Positions 46,492 to 55,557 of a DNA stretch of 64,000 bases are shown here, one piece after another. The DNA lies in contig NZ_FZOF01000001.1 in assembly GCF_900188405.1 (NCBI RefSeq), positions 62,001 through 126,000 of the forward strand. The letters are read 5' to 3'. Source of the stretch: Actinacidiphila glaucinigra (GTDB taxonomy: Bacteria > Actinomycetota > Actinomycetes > Streptomycetales > Streptomycetaceae). A model generated the notes under the pieces. It did no database searches and had not been told where the DNA came from. It saw only the letters and a list, made by a program, of their open reading frames with translations. Made by a program: the position numbers and the translations under genes. Within the stretch, counting starts at the first letter, position 1. Each line of letters starts with the position of its first letter.

Positions 46492-48045
46492 GTGACCGTC
46501 GCTGTCGGCGTCACCGGTAATGCCACCGAGTTGTTCCGCGCCAACACCGCGCACAGTCCCTCGTACTTCGCGCTGCGCCGCGCCGCCGGCGGCCTGTCGC
46601 CCTCCGGCGGAGGGCGCGACATCGTCGACTTCTGCATCCCGTGCAACCCGTACTTCCCGAGCCCGGCCATGTACGACAAGCTCCAGGAGTCGATGCGGGA
46701 CATCCTCACCTACTACCCGAGCAGCACGGACGTCATCACCAACGAGCTGTGCTCGCTGCTCGGCCTCAACCCGCAGACCGTGGCCATGGGCAACGGCTCC
46801 ACCGAGCTGATCACCTGGATCGACCACCTGCTGGTCCGCGAGAGCCTGGCGATCCCCATACCGACCTTCGGCCGCTGGACCGACCAGCCGATGGAGACCG
46901 GCAAGCGCGTCGACATGTTCCTCCTCCCGGAGGCCGCCGGATTCGCCCTCGACCCGGCGGCCTTCGTCGCGTTCGTCCGCGCCCGCGGCTCCCGTACGGC
47001 CGTGATCTGCAACCCCAACAACCCCGACGGCGGCTTCCTCCCCAAGCACGCCGTCGTGGCGCTCATGGACGCCCTGTCCGACCTCGACCTCGTCGTGATC
47101 GACGAGTCCTTCCTCGACTTCAGCGACGCCGAGGCCTGGCCGAGCGTCGCCGACGAGGCCGTCCTGCGGCCCAACGTGATCGTCCTGCGCAGCCTCGGCA
47201 AGAACTTCGGCCTGCACGGCATCCGCTTCGGCTACCTGGTCGCCAATCCCGCGCTGGCCGGGAAGGTCCGCCGCATGCTGCCGAAGTGGAACCTCAACTC
47301 CTTCGCCGAGGCGGTGGTCTTCATGCTCAAGGACCACCGCGAGGAGTACGCGCAGAGCCTGCGCATGGTCTCCCGCGACCGCCAGGAGATGACCTGGCAG
47401 CTCGCGGCGCTGCCGGGGCTCACCGTCTACCCGTCGCAGGGCAACTTCGTCTTCGTCAAGCTCCCCGACGGCGTCGACGGCGCCGTGCTGCGCGACCGGC
47501 TGCTGGCCGAGCACGGGGTGCTGGTCCGCGAGTGCGGCAACAAGCTGGGCAGCAGCAGCCGTTTCATGCGGCTGGTGGTCCGCCCCCAGGCCGACGTCCA
47601 GCGGCTGCTCACCGGGCTGAGCACGGTGCTGTACGGCAGCACCTGGTACGCCGCCCCCGCGCCCGCCCCCGCGGCTGCCGCGCCCGTCCAGGAGCAGCCC
47701 CCGCCGCCCCCGCAGCCCGCGCCGCAGCAGCTGCCGCAGATCCAGCCCGCCCCGCCGCCGCAGCCGCTCCCGCAGATCCAGCAGGCCCCACCGCCCCAGC
47801 CGCTGTACGAGCAGCCCTTCGCGCCGCCTCCGGCGCCGCCGCAGCCCGTCTACGAGGTCAGACGCGAGCCGCAGCCTCAGGTCCAGCCGCAGCCTCAGCC
47901 CCAGGTGCAGCCCCAGGTCCAGCCGCGGGCCGAGGGGCCCGCCACGGACATGTACCCCGCGCTGGCCGCCGAGGTCCCGCCGGCCTTCGCGGCGGTACCG
48001 TCCGGCACCCCGCGGCCGGCCCTGTACTGGCAGGACGCCTCCTGA
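46492..48045 (+). CDS. PLP-dependent aminotransferase with Pro/Gln-rich C-terminal tail
   Basis: 517 aa; the GTG at 46492 follows GAGGGAGG. Residues 1-385 form a fold-type I aminotransferase like histidinol-phosphate aminotransferase: MGNGSTELITWIDHLLV, VICNPNNPDGGFLPK, VVIDESFLDF and SLGKNFGLHGIRFGYL, with Lys237 binding PLP. From about 390 to 480 comes a repetitive Pro/Gln tail (QPPPPPQPAPQQLPQ, PQVQPQPQPQVQPQVQP). It ends with TDMYPALAAEVPPAF. The substrate is unknown. Confidence 0.85.
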   Translation: MTVAVGVTGNATELFRANTAHSPSYFALRRAAGGLSPSGGGRDIVDFCIPCNPYFPSPAMYDKLQESMRDILTYYPSSTDVITNELCSLLGLNPQTVAMGNGSTELITWIDHLLVRESLAIPIPTFGRWTDQPMETGKRVDMFLLPEAAGFALDPAAFVAFVRARGSRTAVICNPNNPDGGFLPKHAVVALMDALSDLDLVVIDESFLDFSDAEAWPSVADEAVLRPNVIVLRSLGKNFGLHGIRFGYLVANPALAGKVRRMLPKWNLNSFAEAVVFMLKDHREEYAQSLRMVSRDRQEMTWQLAALPGLTVYPSQGNFVFVKLPDGVDGAVLRDRLLAEHGVLVRECGNKLGSSSRFMRLVVRPQADVQRLLTGLSTVLYGSTWYAAPAPAPAAAAPVQEQPPPPPQPAPQQLPQIQPAPPPQPLPQIQQAPPPQPLYEQPFAPPPAPPQPVYEVRREPQPQVQPQPQPQVQPQVQPRAEGPATDMYPALAAEVPPAFAAVPSGTPRPALYWQDAS

Positions 48046-48051
48046 CGCACC

Positions 48052-48092
48052 GCGCCCGCGCGGGCCGGCAGCTCACCGGCCGGCGCGGGCGC
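48052..48092. terminator. Bidirectional terminator after the aminotransferase
   Basis: GCGCCCGCGC (48052-48061) pairs with GCGCGGGCGC (48083-48092); inner GCCGG/CCGGC pairing strengthens the hairpin. It lies between convergent genes. Confidence 0.65.
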
Positions 48093-48096
48093 GGGG

Positions 48097-48963
48097 TCAC
48101 CTGGCCGAGCGGAAGGAGCGGCTCTCCAGGGTCTTCCACTCCCCGCACGAGCTCTGCTTGCCGCGGGTCTCGTGGATGGTGCAGTGCGTCTCCACCACCC
48201 GGCCGTCCCGGGTGATCGCCTTGACCCACACGCCGGAGCCGACGGAGGTCACCGTGGCCCCGCAGACGCCGCGCGGGTAGCCCCGGTTGCCGCTGAGGGA
48301 GTGCCACACGAAGCGCCCGCGGGGAAGGGTGCGGCCGCCGATGAAGATCCGTCCCTCGAACACCGCGACGGAGATCTCCTGGTCGTTCTTGCGGAGGGTG
48401 GAGTCGATGCTGACGCAGTCGCCCTCGCGGCCGCCACGTGCGTCGCCCTGGTCGTCCCGGCGTCCGTCGTCGCGGTTCCCGCCCTGGTCGTCGCGGTGCT
48501 GCTGCTGCGGGCGCTCGTCCCGGCCCTGGTCACCGCCCTGGTCACGGCCCTGGTCGCCGCCCTGGTCGCCGCGTTCGTTCCCGCTCTCGTTCCCGCCCTC
48601 GTCCCGGCCGTTGTCGCCCCGGTCGGTCTCCCGCTCGCCCCGCTGGTCCGTGCGCTCCCCGCCGTCCCCGCCGTCCCCGCCGTCCGCGCCGTCCTCGTCG
48701 CGGGCCTCCTGCTCGCGGCCGCCGTCCTCGCCCTCCTCCGCCTCTTCCTCGTCGTCGTCGGCGGCGACGCTCCGCGTGACGGGCGGCCGGGGGTCGTTCA
48801 CGGCCGCCCTCGTGCCGGCCGCCGTGGTCACGGTGCCGGGGGTCGTGGCGAGCACGGGCGCCGACACCGCGGCCGCGGCGACGGCGAGCGGCACGACCAC
48901 GCCGGTCAGCCGTCCGTACCGCCGGAACCTGCGCGGCGAAGACGGCCTGCCGTCAGGACTCAT
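48097..48963 (-). CDS. Exported low-complexity Asp/Gly/Arg protein with a Cys-rich end domain
   Basis: 288 aa. N-terminal signal/anchor LTGVVVPLAVAAAAVSAPVL after a basic start. Residues 70-190 are acidic then Asp/Gly/Arg/Gln repeats (DDDEEEAEEGEDGG; DQGGDQGRDQGGDQGRDERP). A folded domain of about 100 aa follows, with four Cys (GDCVSID, GVCGATV, THCTIHE, SSCGEWK) and IFIGGRTLPRGRFVWHSL. The layout suggests a cell-surface stalk with a small disulfide head. Family not recognised. Confidence 0.65.
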   Translation of the reverse strand: MSPDGRPSSPRRFRRYGRLTGVVVPLAVAAAAVSAPVLATTPGTVTTAAGTRAAVNDPRPPVTRSVAADDDEEEAEEGEDGGREQEARDEDGADGGDGGDGGERTDQRGERETDRGDNGRDEGGNESGNERGDQGGDQGRDQGGDQGRDERPQQQHRDDQGGNRDDGRRDDQGDARGGREGDCVSIDSTLRKNDQEISVAVFEGRIFIGGRTLPRGRFVWHSLSGNRGYPRGVCGATVTSVGSGVWVKAITRDGRVVETHCTIHETRGKQSSCGEWKTLESRSFRSAR

Positions 48964-49118
48964 GGGGGACTCCTCGTCGAATGCGAAAGCCGCAGGGCCT
49001 GATCGACGGGATGCGTACCCCCCGGCGCGCGGACTGTGTGCCGCTGTCATTCCGGTGGCCCAGAACATTCCCGTACGGCCCAGGGGAAGTTCACCCGGAG
49101 CCGTCCCCCAAGTCGACA

Positions 49119-49157
49119 GGCGGGGGCGCCCGGGAGAGAATCCCGGCCGCCCCCGCC
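49119..49157 (-). terminator. Terminator after the mutarotase gene
   Basis: GGCGGGGGCG (49119-49128) with CGCCCCCGCC (49148-49157) and inner CCGGGA/TCCCGG pairing form a long hairpin, 21 bp after the stop on the minus strand. It closes the sugar-transport unit. Confidence 0.7.
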
Positions 49158-49177
49158 CGCGGGGAGGGTGGCGCCGC

Positions 49178-50374
49178 TCAGTGGGTGCCGAAGGAGTGCA
49201 CGGTGGTGGAGCGGTAGGTCTGCCCCGGCCGCAGGACCGTCGACGGGAACGAGGGCTGGTTGGGGGAGTCCGGGAAGTGCTGGGTCTCCAGGCAGAAGCC
49301 GTCGCCCTGCCGGTAGACCCGGCCCGAGGAGCCGGCGAACGCACCGGTCAGGAAGTTGCCCGTGTAGAACTGCACACCGGGCTCGGTGGTGGCGATCCGC
49401 ATGACCCGGCCGGAGACGGGCTCGGTGACCGTCACGATGTGCTCGGGCGCGGCCGTGCGGCCCTTGTCGAGCACGAAGTTGTGGTCGATGCCCTGGCCGT
49501 ACAGGATCTGCTGGTGCGCGGAGCGGATGTCGCGGCCGATCGTCTTCGCCGAGCGGAAGTCAAACGGGGTGCCCGCGACGGGCGCCAGTTCACCGGTGGG
49601 GATCAGGGTGGAGCCGACCGGGGTGTAGCGCCGGGCGGCGATCTGGACCTCGTGGTCGTAGATGCCGCCGTCGCCCTCGCCGCGCAGGTTGAAGTACGTG
49701 TGGTTGGTGAGGTTGACGACCGTCGCCTTGTCGGTGGTGGCGGTGTAGTCGATCCGCCACCGGGCGTCGGCGGTCAGGGTGTAGACGACCTTGACCTTCA
49801 GCGTGCCCGGGTAGCCCATCTCGCCGTCCGCGCTGGTGTAGCGCAGCACCAGACCGGCGTCCGAGCCCGCCTTGAAGCCCTCGACCGCCCAGACCCGCTT
49901 GTCGAAGCCCCGGTCGCCGCCGTGCAGGCTGTTCGGGCCGTCGTTGACGGGCAGCTGGTGGGTGCGGCCGTCCAGGGTGAACTTCCCGCCCGCGATGCGG
50001 TTGCCGTAGCGCCCGATCAGCGCGCCGAAGTACGGGCTGCTCGCCACGTAGCCGGCCAGGTCGTCGAATCCGAGGGACACGTTGACGCGGCGGCCGCGCC
50101 GGTCGGGCAGCTCCAAGGTCTGGACGATGCCGCCGTACGAGAGCACCTTGAGGGTGATCCCGCCGTTGCTGACCGTCCAGATGTCGACCTTGGTGCCGTC
50201 CTCCAGGGTCCCGAAGTGTTCCTTGCTCACCTTGCTCCTGCCAGCGGGCCTGTGCCTGGCGTCGGCGGTCTGCCGCGCCGTGGCGGCCTCCCCGGCCGCC
50301 CAGGCGTTCGTCCCGCCGATCGCGGGCGCGACCGCCCCGAGTGCCGCGCCCGCGATCAATGTACGTCTGTTCAC
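49178..50374 (-). CDS. galM: Exported aldose 1-epimerase (mutarotase)
   Basis: 398 aa; GTG start. Signal NRRTLIAGAALGAVAPAIGG is Tat-like. It interconverts alpha and beta anomers of hexoses. Motifs: GRYGNRIAGGKFTLDG, NDGPNSLHGGDRGFD (His region), LTNHTYFNLRGEGDGG with the catalytic His, and GVQFYTGNFLTG (Glu region lies in TTEPGVQFY). It is the last gene of the leftward sugar-uptake unit, 27 bp after the permease. An external mutarotase fits presenting the right anomer to the transporter. Confidence 0.92.
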   Translation of the reverse strand: MNRRTLIAGAALGAVAPAIGGTNAWAAGEAATARQTADARHRPAGRSKVSKEHFGTLEDGTKVDIWTVSNGGITLKVLSYGGIVQTLELPDRRGRRVNVSLGFDDLAGYVASSPYFGALIGRYGNRIAGGKFTLDGRTHQLPVNDGPNSLHGGDRGFDKRVWAVEGFKAGSDAGLVLRYTSADGEMGYPGTLKVKVVYTLTADARWRIDYTATTDKATVVNLTNHTYFNLRGEGDGGIYDHEVQIAARRYTPVGSTLIPTGELAPVAGTPFDFRSAKTIGRDIRSAHQQILYGQGIDHNFVLDKGRTAAPEHIVTVTEPVSGRVMRIATTEPGVQFYTGNFLTGAFAGSSGRVYRQGDGFCLETQHFPDSPNQPSFPSTVLRPGQTYRSTTVHSFGTH

Positions 50375-50401
50375 TTGCGGCTCCTTCTGTAGGTAGCTGC
50401 T

Positions 50402-51661
50402 TTACGAACCGACCTTGCGCTTGTTCCAGACGTCGAAGCCGACCGCCGCCAGGAGCACCAGACCCTTGATGACCTGCTGGTAGTCCGTGCCGATGCCGAC
50501 CAGCGACATCCCGTTGTTGAGCACCCCGAGCACCAGGCCGCCGATGATGGCGCCCAGCACCGTGCCGACGCCGCCGGTCGCGGAGGCACCGCCGATGAAG
50601 GCGGCCGCGATGGCCTCGAGCTCGAAGTTGATGCCGGCCTGCGGGACGCCGGCGTTCAGCCGCGCCGCGTAGACCAGTCCGGCGAGGGCGGCGAGTACGC
50701 CCATGTTCACGAAGACCAGGAAGACGACCCGCTTGTCCTTGACGCCGGAGAGCTTGGCCGCCGCCTGGTTGCCGCCGAGCGCGTACACGTGGCGTCCGAT
50801 CACCGCGTTGCGCATCACGAAGCCGAAGACGATGAGCAGCCCGGCGAGGATGAGCAGCACGATCGGCACGCCGTGGTAGCTGGCGAGGGTCATGGTGAAG
50901 GCGACGCAGCAGGCGACGATGGCGAGCAGCTTCAGCAGGAAGAAGTTGCGCGGCAGCACGTCCAGGTCGTACGCGAGCTGCTGGCGGCGGTCGCGGATCT
51001 CCTGGACGACGGCGATGGCGATCACCACGAGACCGATGAGCAGCGTCAGGTTGTGGTAGTTCGTGTGCGGTCCGACCTCGGGCAGGAAGCCGTTGCCGAT
51101 CTTCTGGAAGCCGCGCGGGAAGGGCGAGATGGACTGGCCCTCCAGGAAGATCTGGGTGCCGCCGCGGAAGAGCAGCATGCCGGCCAGGGTCACGATGAAC
51201 GACGGGATCCCGACGTACGCGATGAAGTAGCCCTGCCAGGCGCCGGCGATCGCGCCGATGAGCAGGCAGGCGACCAGGGCGAGCGGCCACGGGACGTGAT
51301 GGTGGATGATCATCACGGCGGCGGCCGCGCTGACGAAGGCCGCGAGCGAACCGACGGACAGGTCGATGTGGCCGGCGATGATCACGACCATCATGCCGAT
51401 CGCCAGGATCAGGATGTAGCTGTTCTGGCCGATGAGGTTGGTGACGTTCTGCGGTTTGAGCAGGATGCCGCCGGACCATATCTGGAACAGCGCCGCGATC
51501 AGCACCAGCGCGATGATCATGCCGTACTGGCGCATGTTGCGCCGTGCCGCCTGCAGCAGGAGGCCGGCGGCTCCGGCCGCCGCGCCGCCGTCCTTGACGG
51601 CCGCGGCCGCGCCCCCGGCGGGCGGCGGAGGATTCTTGTCGGTCTTCACCGGGCTGCCCAT
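50402..51661 (-). CDS. mmsB: Multiple-monosaccharide ABC transporter permease
   Basis: 419 aa with about ten hydrophobic segments (YGMIIALVLIAALFQIWSGG, YILILAIGMMVVIIAGHIDL, VGTVLGAIIGGLVLGVLNNG). IDLSVGSLAAF is the CUT2 sugar-permease signature. It resembles GguB/MmsB, which moves galactose, arabinose, xylose and glucose with a ChvE binding protein. Its ATG lies 1 bp after the stop of the ATPase gene, so translation is coupled. Confidence 0.92.
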   Translation of the reverse strand: MGSPVKTDKNPPPPAGGAAAAVKDGGAAAGAAGLLLQAARRNMRQYGMIIALVLIAALFQIWSGGILLKPQNVTNLIGQNSYILILAIGMMVVIIAGHIDLSVGSLAAFVSAAAAVMIIHHHVPWPLALVACLLIGAIAGAWQGYFIAYVGIPSFIVTLAGMLLFRGGTQIFLEGQSISPFPRGFQKIGNGFLPEVGPHTNYHNLTLLIGLVVIAIAVVQEIRDRRQQLAYDLDVLPRNFFLLKLLAIVACCVAFTMTLASYHGVPIVLLILAGLLIVFGFVMRNAVIGRHVYALGGNQAAAKLSGVKDKRVVFLVFVNMGVLAALAGLVYAARLNAGVPQAGINFELEAIAAAFIGGASATGGVGTVLGAIIGGLVLGVLNNGMSLVGIGTDYQQVIKGLVLLAAVGFDVWNKRKVGS

Positions 51662-51662
51662 C

Positions 51663-53213
51663 TCAGTTACCTCGGTCCATGGTCATGTGGCGCATAAGCA
51701 CTTCCTGCGTCGCGCTCTCGCGCGGGATCTCCCCGGTCAGCCGGCCCGCCGACATCGTGTAGATGCGGTCGCACATGCCGAGCAGTTCCGGCAGCTCGGA
51801 GGAGATGAAGACGACGGCCTTGCCCTGGGCCGCCAGGTCGTTGATCACCGTGTAGATCTCGTACTTGGCCCCGACGTCGATGCCCCGGGTGGGTTCGTCG
51901 AGGATGAGGACCTCCGGCCCGGCGAAGATCCACTTGCTCAGGACGACCTTCTGCTGGTTGCCGCCGCTCAGCTTGCCCGTGGTCTCGAAGACGGTCGGGG
52001 TCTTGATGTTCATCGTCGAGCGGAAGGACTCGGCGACGCGGGCCTCCTCGTGCTGGTTGACGACGCCGCGCTTGGCGACCTTGGACAGGGCGCTGAGCGA
52101 GATGTTGCGGCTGATGTCGTCGATGAGGTTCAGCCCGTAGTGCTTGCGGTCCTCGGTGACGTAGGCGATGCCGTGGCCGACCGCCTCCGGGACGGTGCGG
52201 GTGCGGATCTCCTTGCCGTCCAGGTAGACCCGGCCGCTGATGCCCCGGCCGTAGGAGCGGCCGAAGACGCTCATGGCCAGTTCGGTGCGGCCGGCCCCCA
52301 TCAGCCCGGCGATGCCCACGATCTCGCCGCGCCGGACGTTGAGGGAGACCCCGTCGACGACCTTGCGCTGCTGGTCGATGGGGTGGTGCACGGTCCAGTC
52401 CTCGACGGCGAAGGCCACCTCGCCGATCTCCGGTTCCCGCTCGGGGAAGCGGTGGTCGAGGTCGCGGCCGACCATGCCGCGGATGATCCGCTCCTCGGTG
52501 ACGGTGCTCCCGCCGTCCTCGTCGGTGGCCTTCATGTCGAGCGTCTCGATGGTCCGCCCGTCCCGCAGGATGGTGATGGAGTCGGCGACCCTGGCGATCT
52601 CGTTGAGCTTGTGCGAGATGATGATGCAGGAGATGCCGTGCTCCTTGAACTCCAGGATGAGGTCCAGGAGTTTGCGGCTGTCCTCGTCGTTCAGGGCGGC
52701 CGTCGGCTCGTCCAGGATGAGGAGCTTGACCTCCTTGGACAGCGCCTTGGCGATCTCGACGAGCTGCTGCTTGCCGACGCCGATGTCCGCCACACGGGTG
52801 CTCGGCTGGTCGGTCAGCCCGACCCGCTTGAGCAGCGAGCCCGCGTGCCGCAGCGTCTCGTTCCAGCTGATGACACCGCGTGTGGAGTGCTCGTTGCCGA
52901 GGAAGATGTTCTCGGCGATGGACAGGTAGGGCACCAGGGCGAGTTCCTGGTGGATGATCACGATGCCGCGCTGCTCGCTCGCGCGGATGTCGCGGAACTC
53001 GCATGTCTCACCGCGGAAGAGGATCTCCCCTTCGTAACTGCCGTGCGGATAGACCCCGCTGAGCACCTTCATCAGGGTCGACTTGCCCGCACCGTTCTCA
53101 CCGCAGATGGCGTGGACCTCGCCCTCGGCGACAGTCAGGGTGACGTCGGAGAGCGCCTTGACCCCTGGGAAGGTCTTGGTGATGGAGCGCATTTCGAGGA
53201 CGGGTCCGGCCAT
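51663..53213 (-). CDS. mmsA: Multiple-monosaccharide ABC transporter ATP-binding protein
   Basis: 516 aa with two fused ATPase domains, as in the CUT2 family. First domain: [20 protein letters not shown] (Walker A), [25 protein letters not shown]. Second: [19 protein letters not shown] (degenerate Walker A), [30 protein letters not shown]. It energises MmsB. The order binding protein-ATPase-permease is the normal chvE-gguA-gguB layout. Confidence 0.94.
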   Translation of the reverse strand: MAGPVLEMRSITKTFPGVKALSDVTLTVAEGEVHAICGENGAGKSTLMKVLSGVYPHGSYEGEILFRGETCEFRDIRASEQRGIVIIHQELALVPYLSIAENIFLGNEHSTRGVISWNETLRHAGSLLKRVGLTDQPSTRVADIGVGKQQLVEIAKALSKEVKLLILDEPTAALNDEDSRKLLDLILEFKEHGISCIIISHKLNEIARVADSITILRDGRTIETLDMKATDEDGGSTVTEERIIRGMVGRDLDHRFPEREPEIGEVAFAVEDWTVHHPIDQQRKVVDGVSLNVRRGEIVGIAGLMGAGRTELAMSVFGRSYGRGISGRVYLDGKEIRTRTVPEAVGHGIAYVTEDRKHYGLNLIDDISRNISLSALSKVAKRGVVNQHEEARVAESFRSTMNIKTPTVFETTGKLSGGNQQKVVLSKWIFAGPEVLILDEPTRGIDVGAKYEIYTVINDLAAQGKAVVFISSELPELLGMCDRIYTMSAGRLTGEIPRESATQEVLMRHMTMDRGN

Positions 53214-53279
53214 TCCTGCTTTCCGTTCTCCTCGGGTGGTGGGAAGGGGAAGATCGTCGGTGGTGTGCCGGCTCCGGGA

Positions 53280-54401
53280 CTACTGGAGCTCGGACTCCTT
53301 GATGTAGCCGGAGTCGACGACGGTCTCCTTGTAGTTCGACTTGTCGACGCTGACCGGCGGCAGCAGGTAGGTCGGGACGACCTTGGTGCCGTTGTCGTAG
53401 GTCTTGGAGTCGTTGGTCTCCGGCTTGCCGCCGGTCAGCACCGCGTTGCCCATCTGGACGGCGACCTTGGCCAGTTCGCGGGTGTCCTTGTAGACGGTCT
53501 GGGCCTGCTCGCCCGCGATGATCGACTTGATCGAGGCGACCTCGGCGTCCTGGCCCGTGACGATCGGCAGCGGCTTCTTGCCGGTGCCGTAGCTCACGCT
53601 CTTGAGCGCCGAGATGATGCCGCGGGAGATGCCGTCGTACGGGGAGAGCACCGCGTCCACGTCGTCGGACGTGTACGACTTGCTGAGCAGGTCGTCCATG
53701 CGGGCCTGGGCGGTGGCGCCGTCCCAGCGCAGGGTGGTGACCTGGTTGAGCTCGGTCTGGCCGCTCTTGACCACCAGCTGCTTCTTCTCGATGTACGGCT
53801 TGAGGGTGTCCATCGCGCCGTTGAAGAAGTACTTGGTGTTGTTGTCGTCGGGCGAGCCGGCGAAGAGCTCGATGTTGAAGGGGCCCTTCTTGCTGCCGTC
53901 CTTCAGGCCCAGCTTCTCGATGATGTAGCCGGCCTGGAGCTCGCCGACCTTGTAGTTGTCGAAGGTCGCGTAGTAGTCGACGTTCTCCGAGCCCAGGATG
54001 AGGCGGTCGTAGGAGATCACCTTGATGCCGGCGTCGTGGGCCTGCTGCAGCACGTCGCTGAGGGCCGAGCCGTCGATGGCGGCGATGACCAGCAGCTTGT
54101 CACCCTTGGTGATCATGTTCTGGATCTGGGCGACCTGGTTCTCGACCTTGTCGTCGCCGTACTGCAGGTCGGTCTTGTAGCCCTGCTCCTTGAACTGCTT
54201 GACCATGTTGTCGCCGTCGGCGATCCAGCGCTCCGACGACTTGGTGGGCATGGCGATGCCGATGGTGCCCTTGTCCCCGTCCTTGCTGCCGCCGCCTCCG
54301 GTGTTGTCGCTCTGCCCGCAGGCGGTCGCGGTGGCGCCGAGGGCGAGGGTGGCCACCATCGCGGCGGCGGTGCGCAGACGTGCGGCTCTGGCGATGCGCA
54401 T
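53280..54401 (-). CDS. chvE: ChvE-like periplasmic-type sugar-binding lipoprotein
   Basis: 373 aa. Lipobox ATACGQS after a signal rich in Ala/Leu marks a membrane-anchored lipoprotein. The binding-protein core has [77 protein letters not shown] and [16 protein letters not shown], all ChvE features. ChvE binds galactose, arabinose, fucose, glucose and galacturonate in other bacteria. Its RBS (AAAGGATC) lies in the end of the upstream gene, 6 nt away. Confidence 0.94.
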   Translation of the reverse strand: MRIARAARLRTAAAMVATLALGATATACGQSDNTGGGGSKDGDKGTIGIAMPTKSSERWIADGDNMVKQFKEQGYKTDLQYGDDKVENQVAQIQNMITKGDKLLVIAAIDGSALSDVLQQAHDAGIKVISYDRLILGSENVDYYATFDNYKVGELQAGYIIEKLGLKDGSKKGPFNIELFAGSPDDNNTKYFFNGAMDTLKPYIEKKQLVVKSGQTELNQVTTLRWDGATAQARMDDLLSKSYTSDDVDAVLSPYDGISRGIISALKSVSYGTGKKPLPIVTGQDAEVASIKSIIAGEQAQTVYKDTRELAKVAVQMGNAVLTGGKPETNDSKTYDNGTKVVPTYLLPPVSVDKSNYKETVVDSGYIKESELQ

Positions 54402-54407
54402 GGCTGA

Positions 54408-55454
54408 TCAGATCCTTTCGGCGGCCAGGCGGGGGTCGGTCGCCTGGTCCGGGTCGGTCGCGATGTCCAGGGGGAAGCGGTGGAGCGGGCCCGGCAGCCG
54501 CGCGCCCAGCGGGGACTGCCCGCCGTCCGCGCCCAGCCGGGAGAGCAGGTCGAGCACAAGGCGGCCGCGCCGGACCCGCTCGCGGGCGGTCGACAGGGCG
54601 ACCTCCCGCAGCTGGCGTCCGTACGGGTAGATGCCGGGGGCCTTGCTGAGCCCGAACTTGAGGTAGATCGGCGCGCCGCGGCGGATCAGCTCCGCCGCGT
54701 CGTAGAGGCGTACGAAGCCGCCGAGGTCGTCCGGGGCCTCGATGTAGAAGTCCATCGGCGCCCGGCTGACCCGGCGGATCTCGGTGATCTGCTGGAGGGT
54801 CAGGTCGGAGGGGATGTTGATGGAGTCGGCGCCCAGCCGCTCCCACACCGCGTAGGCCGCCGGGTTGACCGGGCCGACCAGCGCCGAGACCTTGAAGGTG
54901 GTGTCGGCCGGCAGCAGCCCCTGCTCCCGCAGCTGGTGCAGCAGCCACAGCACGCCCTCGTCGGCGACGAGCAGGCAGCGCACGCCCAGGGCGGCCGCCC
55001 GCAGCGCGTCCTCGACGCAGCCGGCCACCTGGTCGTGGCCGCGGGCGCGCAGGCCCCCGCCGCGGGAGTCGGTGCGGGTGGCGGCGCCGATGTCCCAGGT
55101 GCCGCGGGGACCGGTGAACAGGCAGAGCTCGACGTCCCGTTCGGCGCACGCGGCGACCATCTCGGTGATCTCCGCGTCCGTCAGCATCCAGATGCCGCTG
55201 CCCTGGCTGATCCGGTGCACCGGCACTTCCAGCCGTTCGCTCTCCTCCAGCACGGTGGCCAGGGCCTCCGGGCCCTCCACGGAGGGGATCTCGGTGCGCC
55301 AGGTGCCGCCGTCGGGGAAGGAGTGCGGGGAGGAGTCGGCGGGGTCGTCCGCCGGCGCGCCGTGACCGAGGAGTGTGAGCGCGTACTGTCCCGGGTGGCG
55401 GGGACCGGAGGCGGTGCCGGCCGTGCCGGGGCTCGGGGTGGGTGCGTCGGTCAC
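54408..55454 (-). CDS. Uncharacterised TIM-barrel-like protein at the head of the chvE unit
   Basis: 348 aa; the GTG at 55454 follows GAAGGAG. No signal peptide. Segments EITEMVAACAERDVELCLFT, DALRAAALGVRCLLVADEGV, TTFKVSALVGPVNPAAYAVW, LGADSINIPSDLTLQQITEI and PMDFYIEAPDDLGGFVRLYD read as alternating barrel strands and helices. There is a loose likeness to peptidase U32-type barrels, but no metal site can be assigned. It is 6 bp from chvE and directly behind an operator motif, so it likely acts on the imported sugar or its acid. Confidence 0.65.
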   Translation of the reverse strand: MTDAPTPSPGTAGTASGPRHPGQYALTLLGHGAPADDPADSSPHSFPDGGTWRTEIPSVEGPEALATVLEESERLEVPVHRISQGSGIWMLTDAEITEMVAACAERDVELCLFTGPRGTWDIGAATRTDSRGGGLRARGHDQVAGCVEDALRAAALGVRCLLVADEGVLWLLHQLREQGLLPADTTFKVSALVGPVNPAAYAVWERLGADSINIPSDLTLQQITEIRRVSRAPMDFYIEAPDDLGGFVRLYDAAELIRRGAPIYLKFGLSKAPGIYPYGRQLREVALSTARERVRRGRLVLDLLSRLGADGGQSPLGARLPGPLHRFPLDIATDPDQATDPRLAAERI

Positions 55455-55474
55455 GGTGCTCCTTCGTTCTCGCC

Positions 55475-55509
55475 GTTCGATATTTCGGACGACGTTCGGT
55501 TCATTGGGT
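55475..55509. promoter_or_regulatory. Tandem operator candidate upstream of the chvE unit
   Basis: GTTCGATATTTCGGAC (55475-55490) is an imperfect palindrome; a weaker GTTCGGTTCATTGGGT (55494-55509) follows at a 19-bp offset. It lies 20 bp upstream of the GTG at 55454 on the minus strand and matches the sites at 35311 and 57763. Confidence 0.55.
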
Positions 55510-55557
55510 GTGAGTGGGCACGGATGGGACATCGGGTGTCCGCCGCGCACGGAGCGG

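Noticed and set aside
48430..48780. CRISPR-like or tandem-repeat array suggested by repeating CCTGGTC units
   Set aside because: The repeat is coding (DQGG/DQGR in the minus-strand protein), has no spacers and no cas genes nearby.
51432..54407. A 991-codon open frame on the plus strand
   Set aside because: It mirrors mmsB, mmsA and chvE, whose motifs are unambiguous on the minus strand. The plus-strand translation has only Asp/Val/Leu low complexity.
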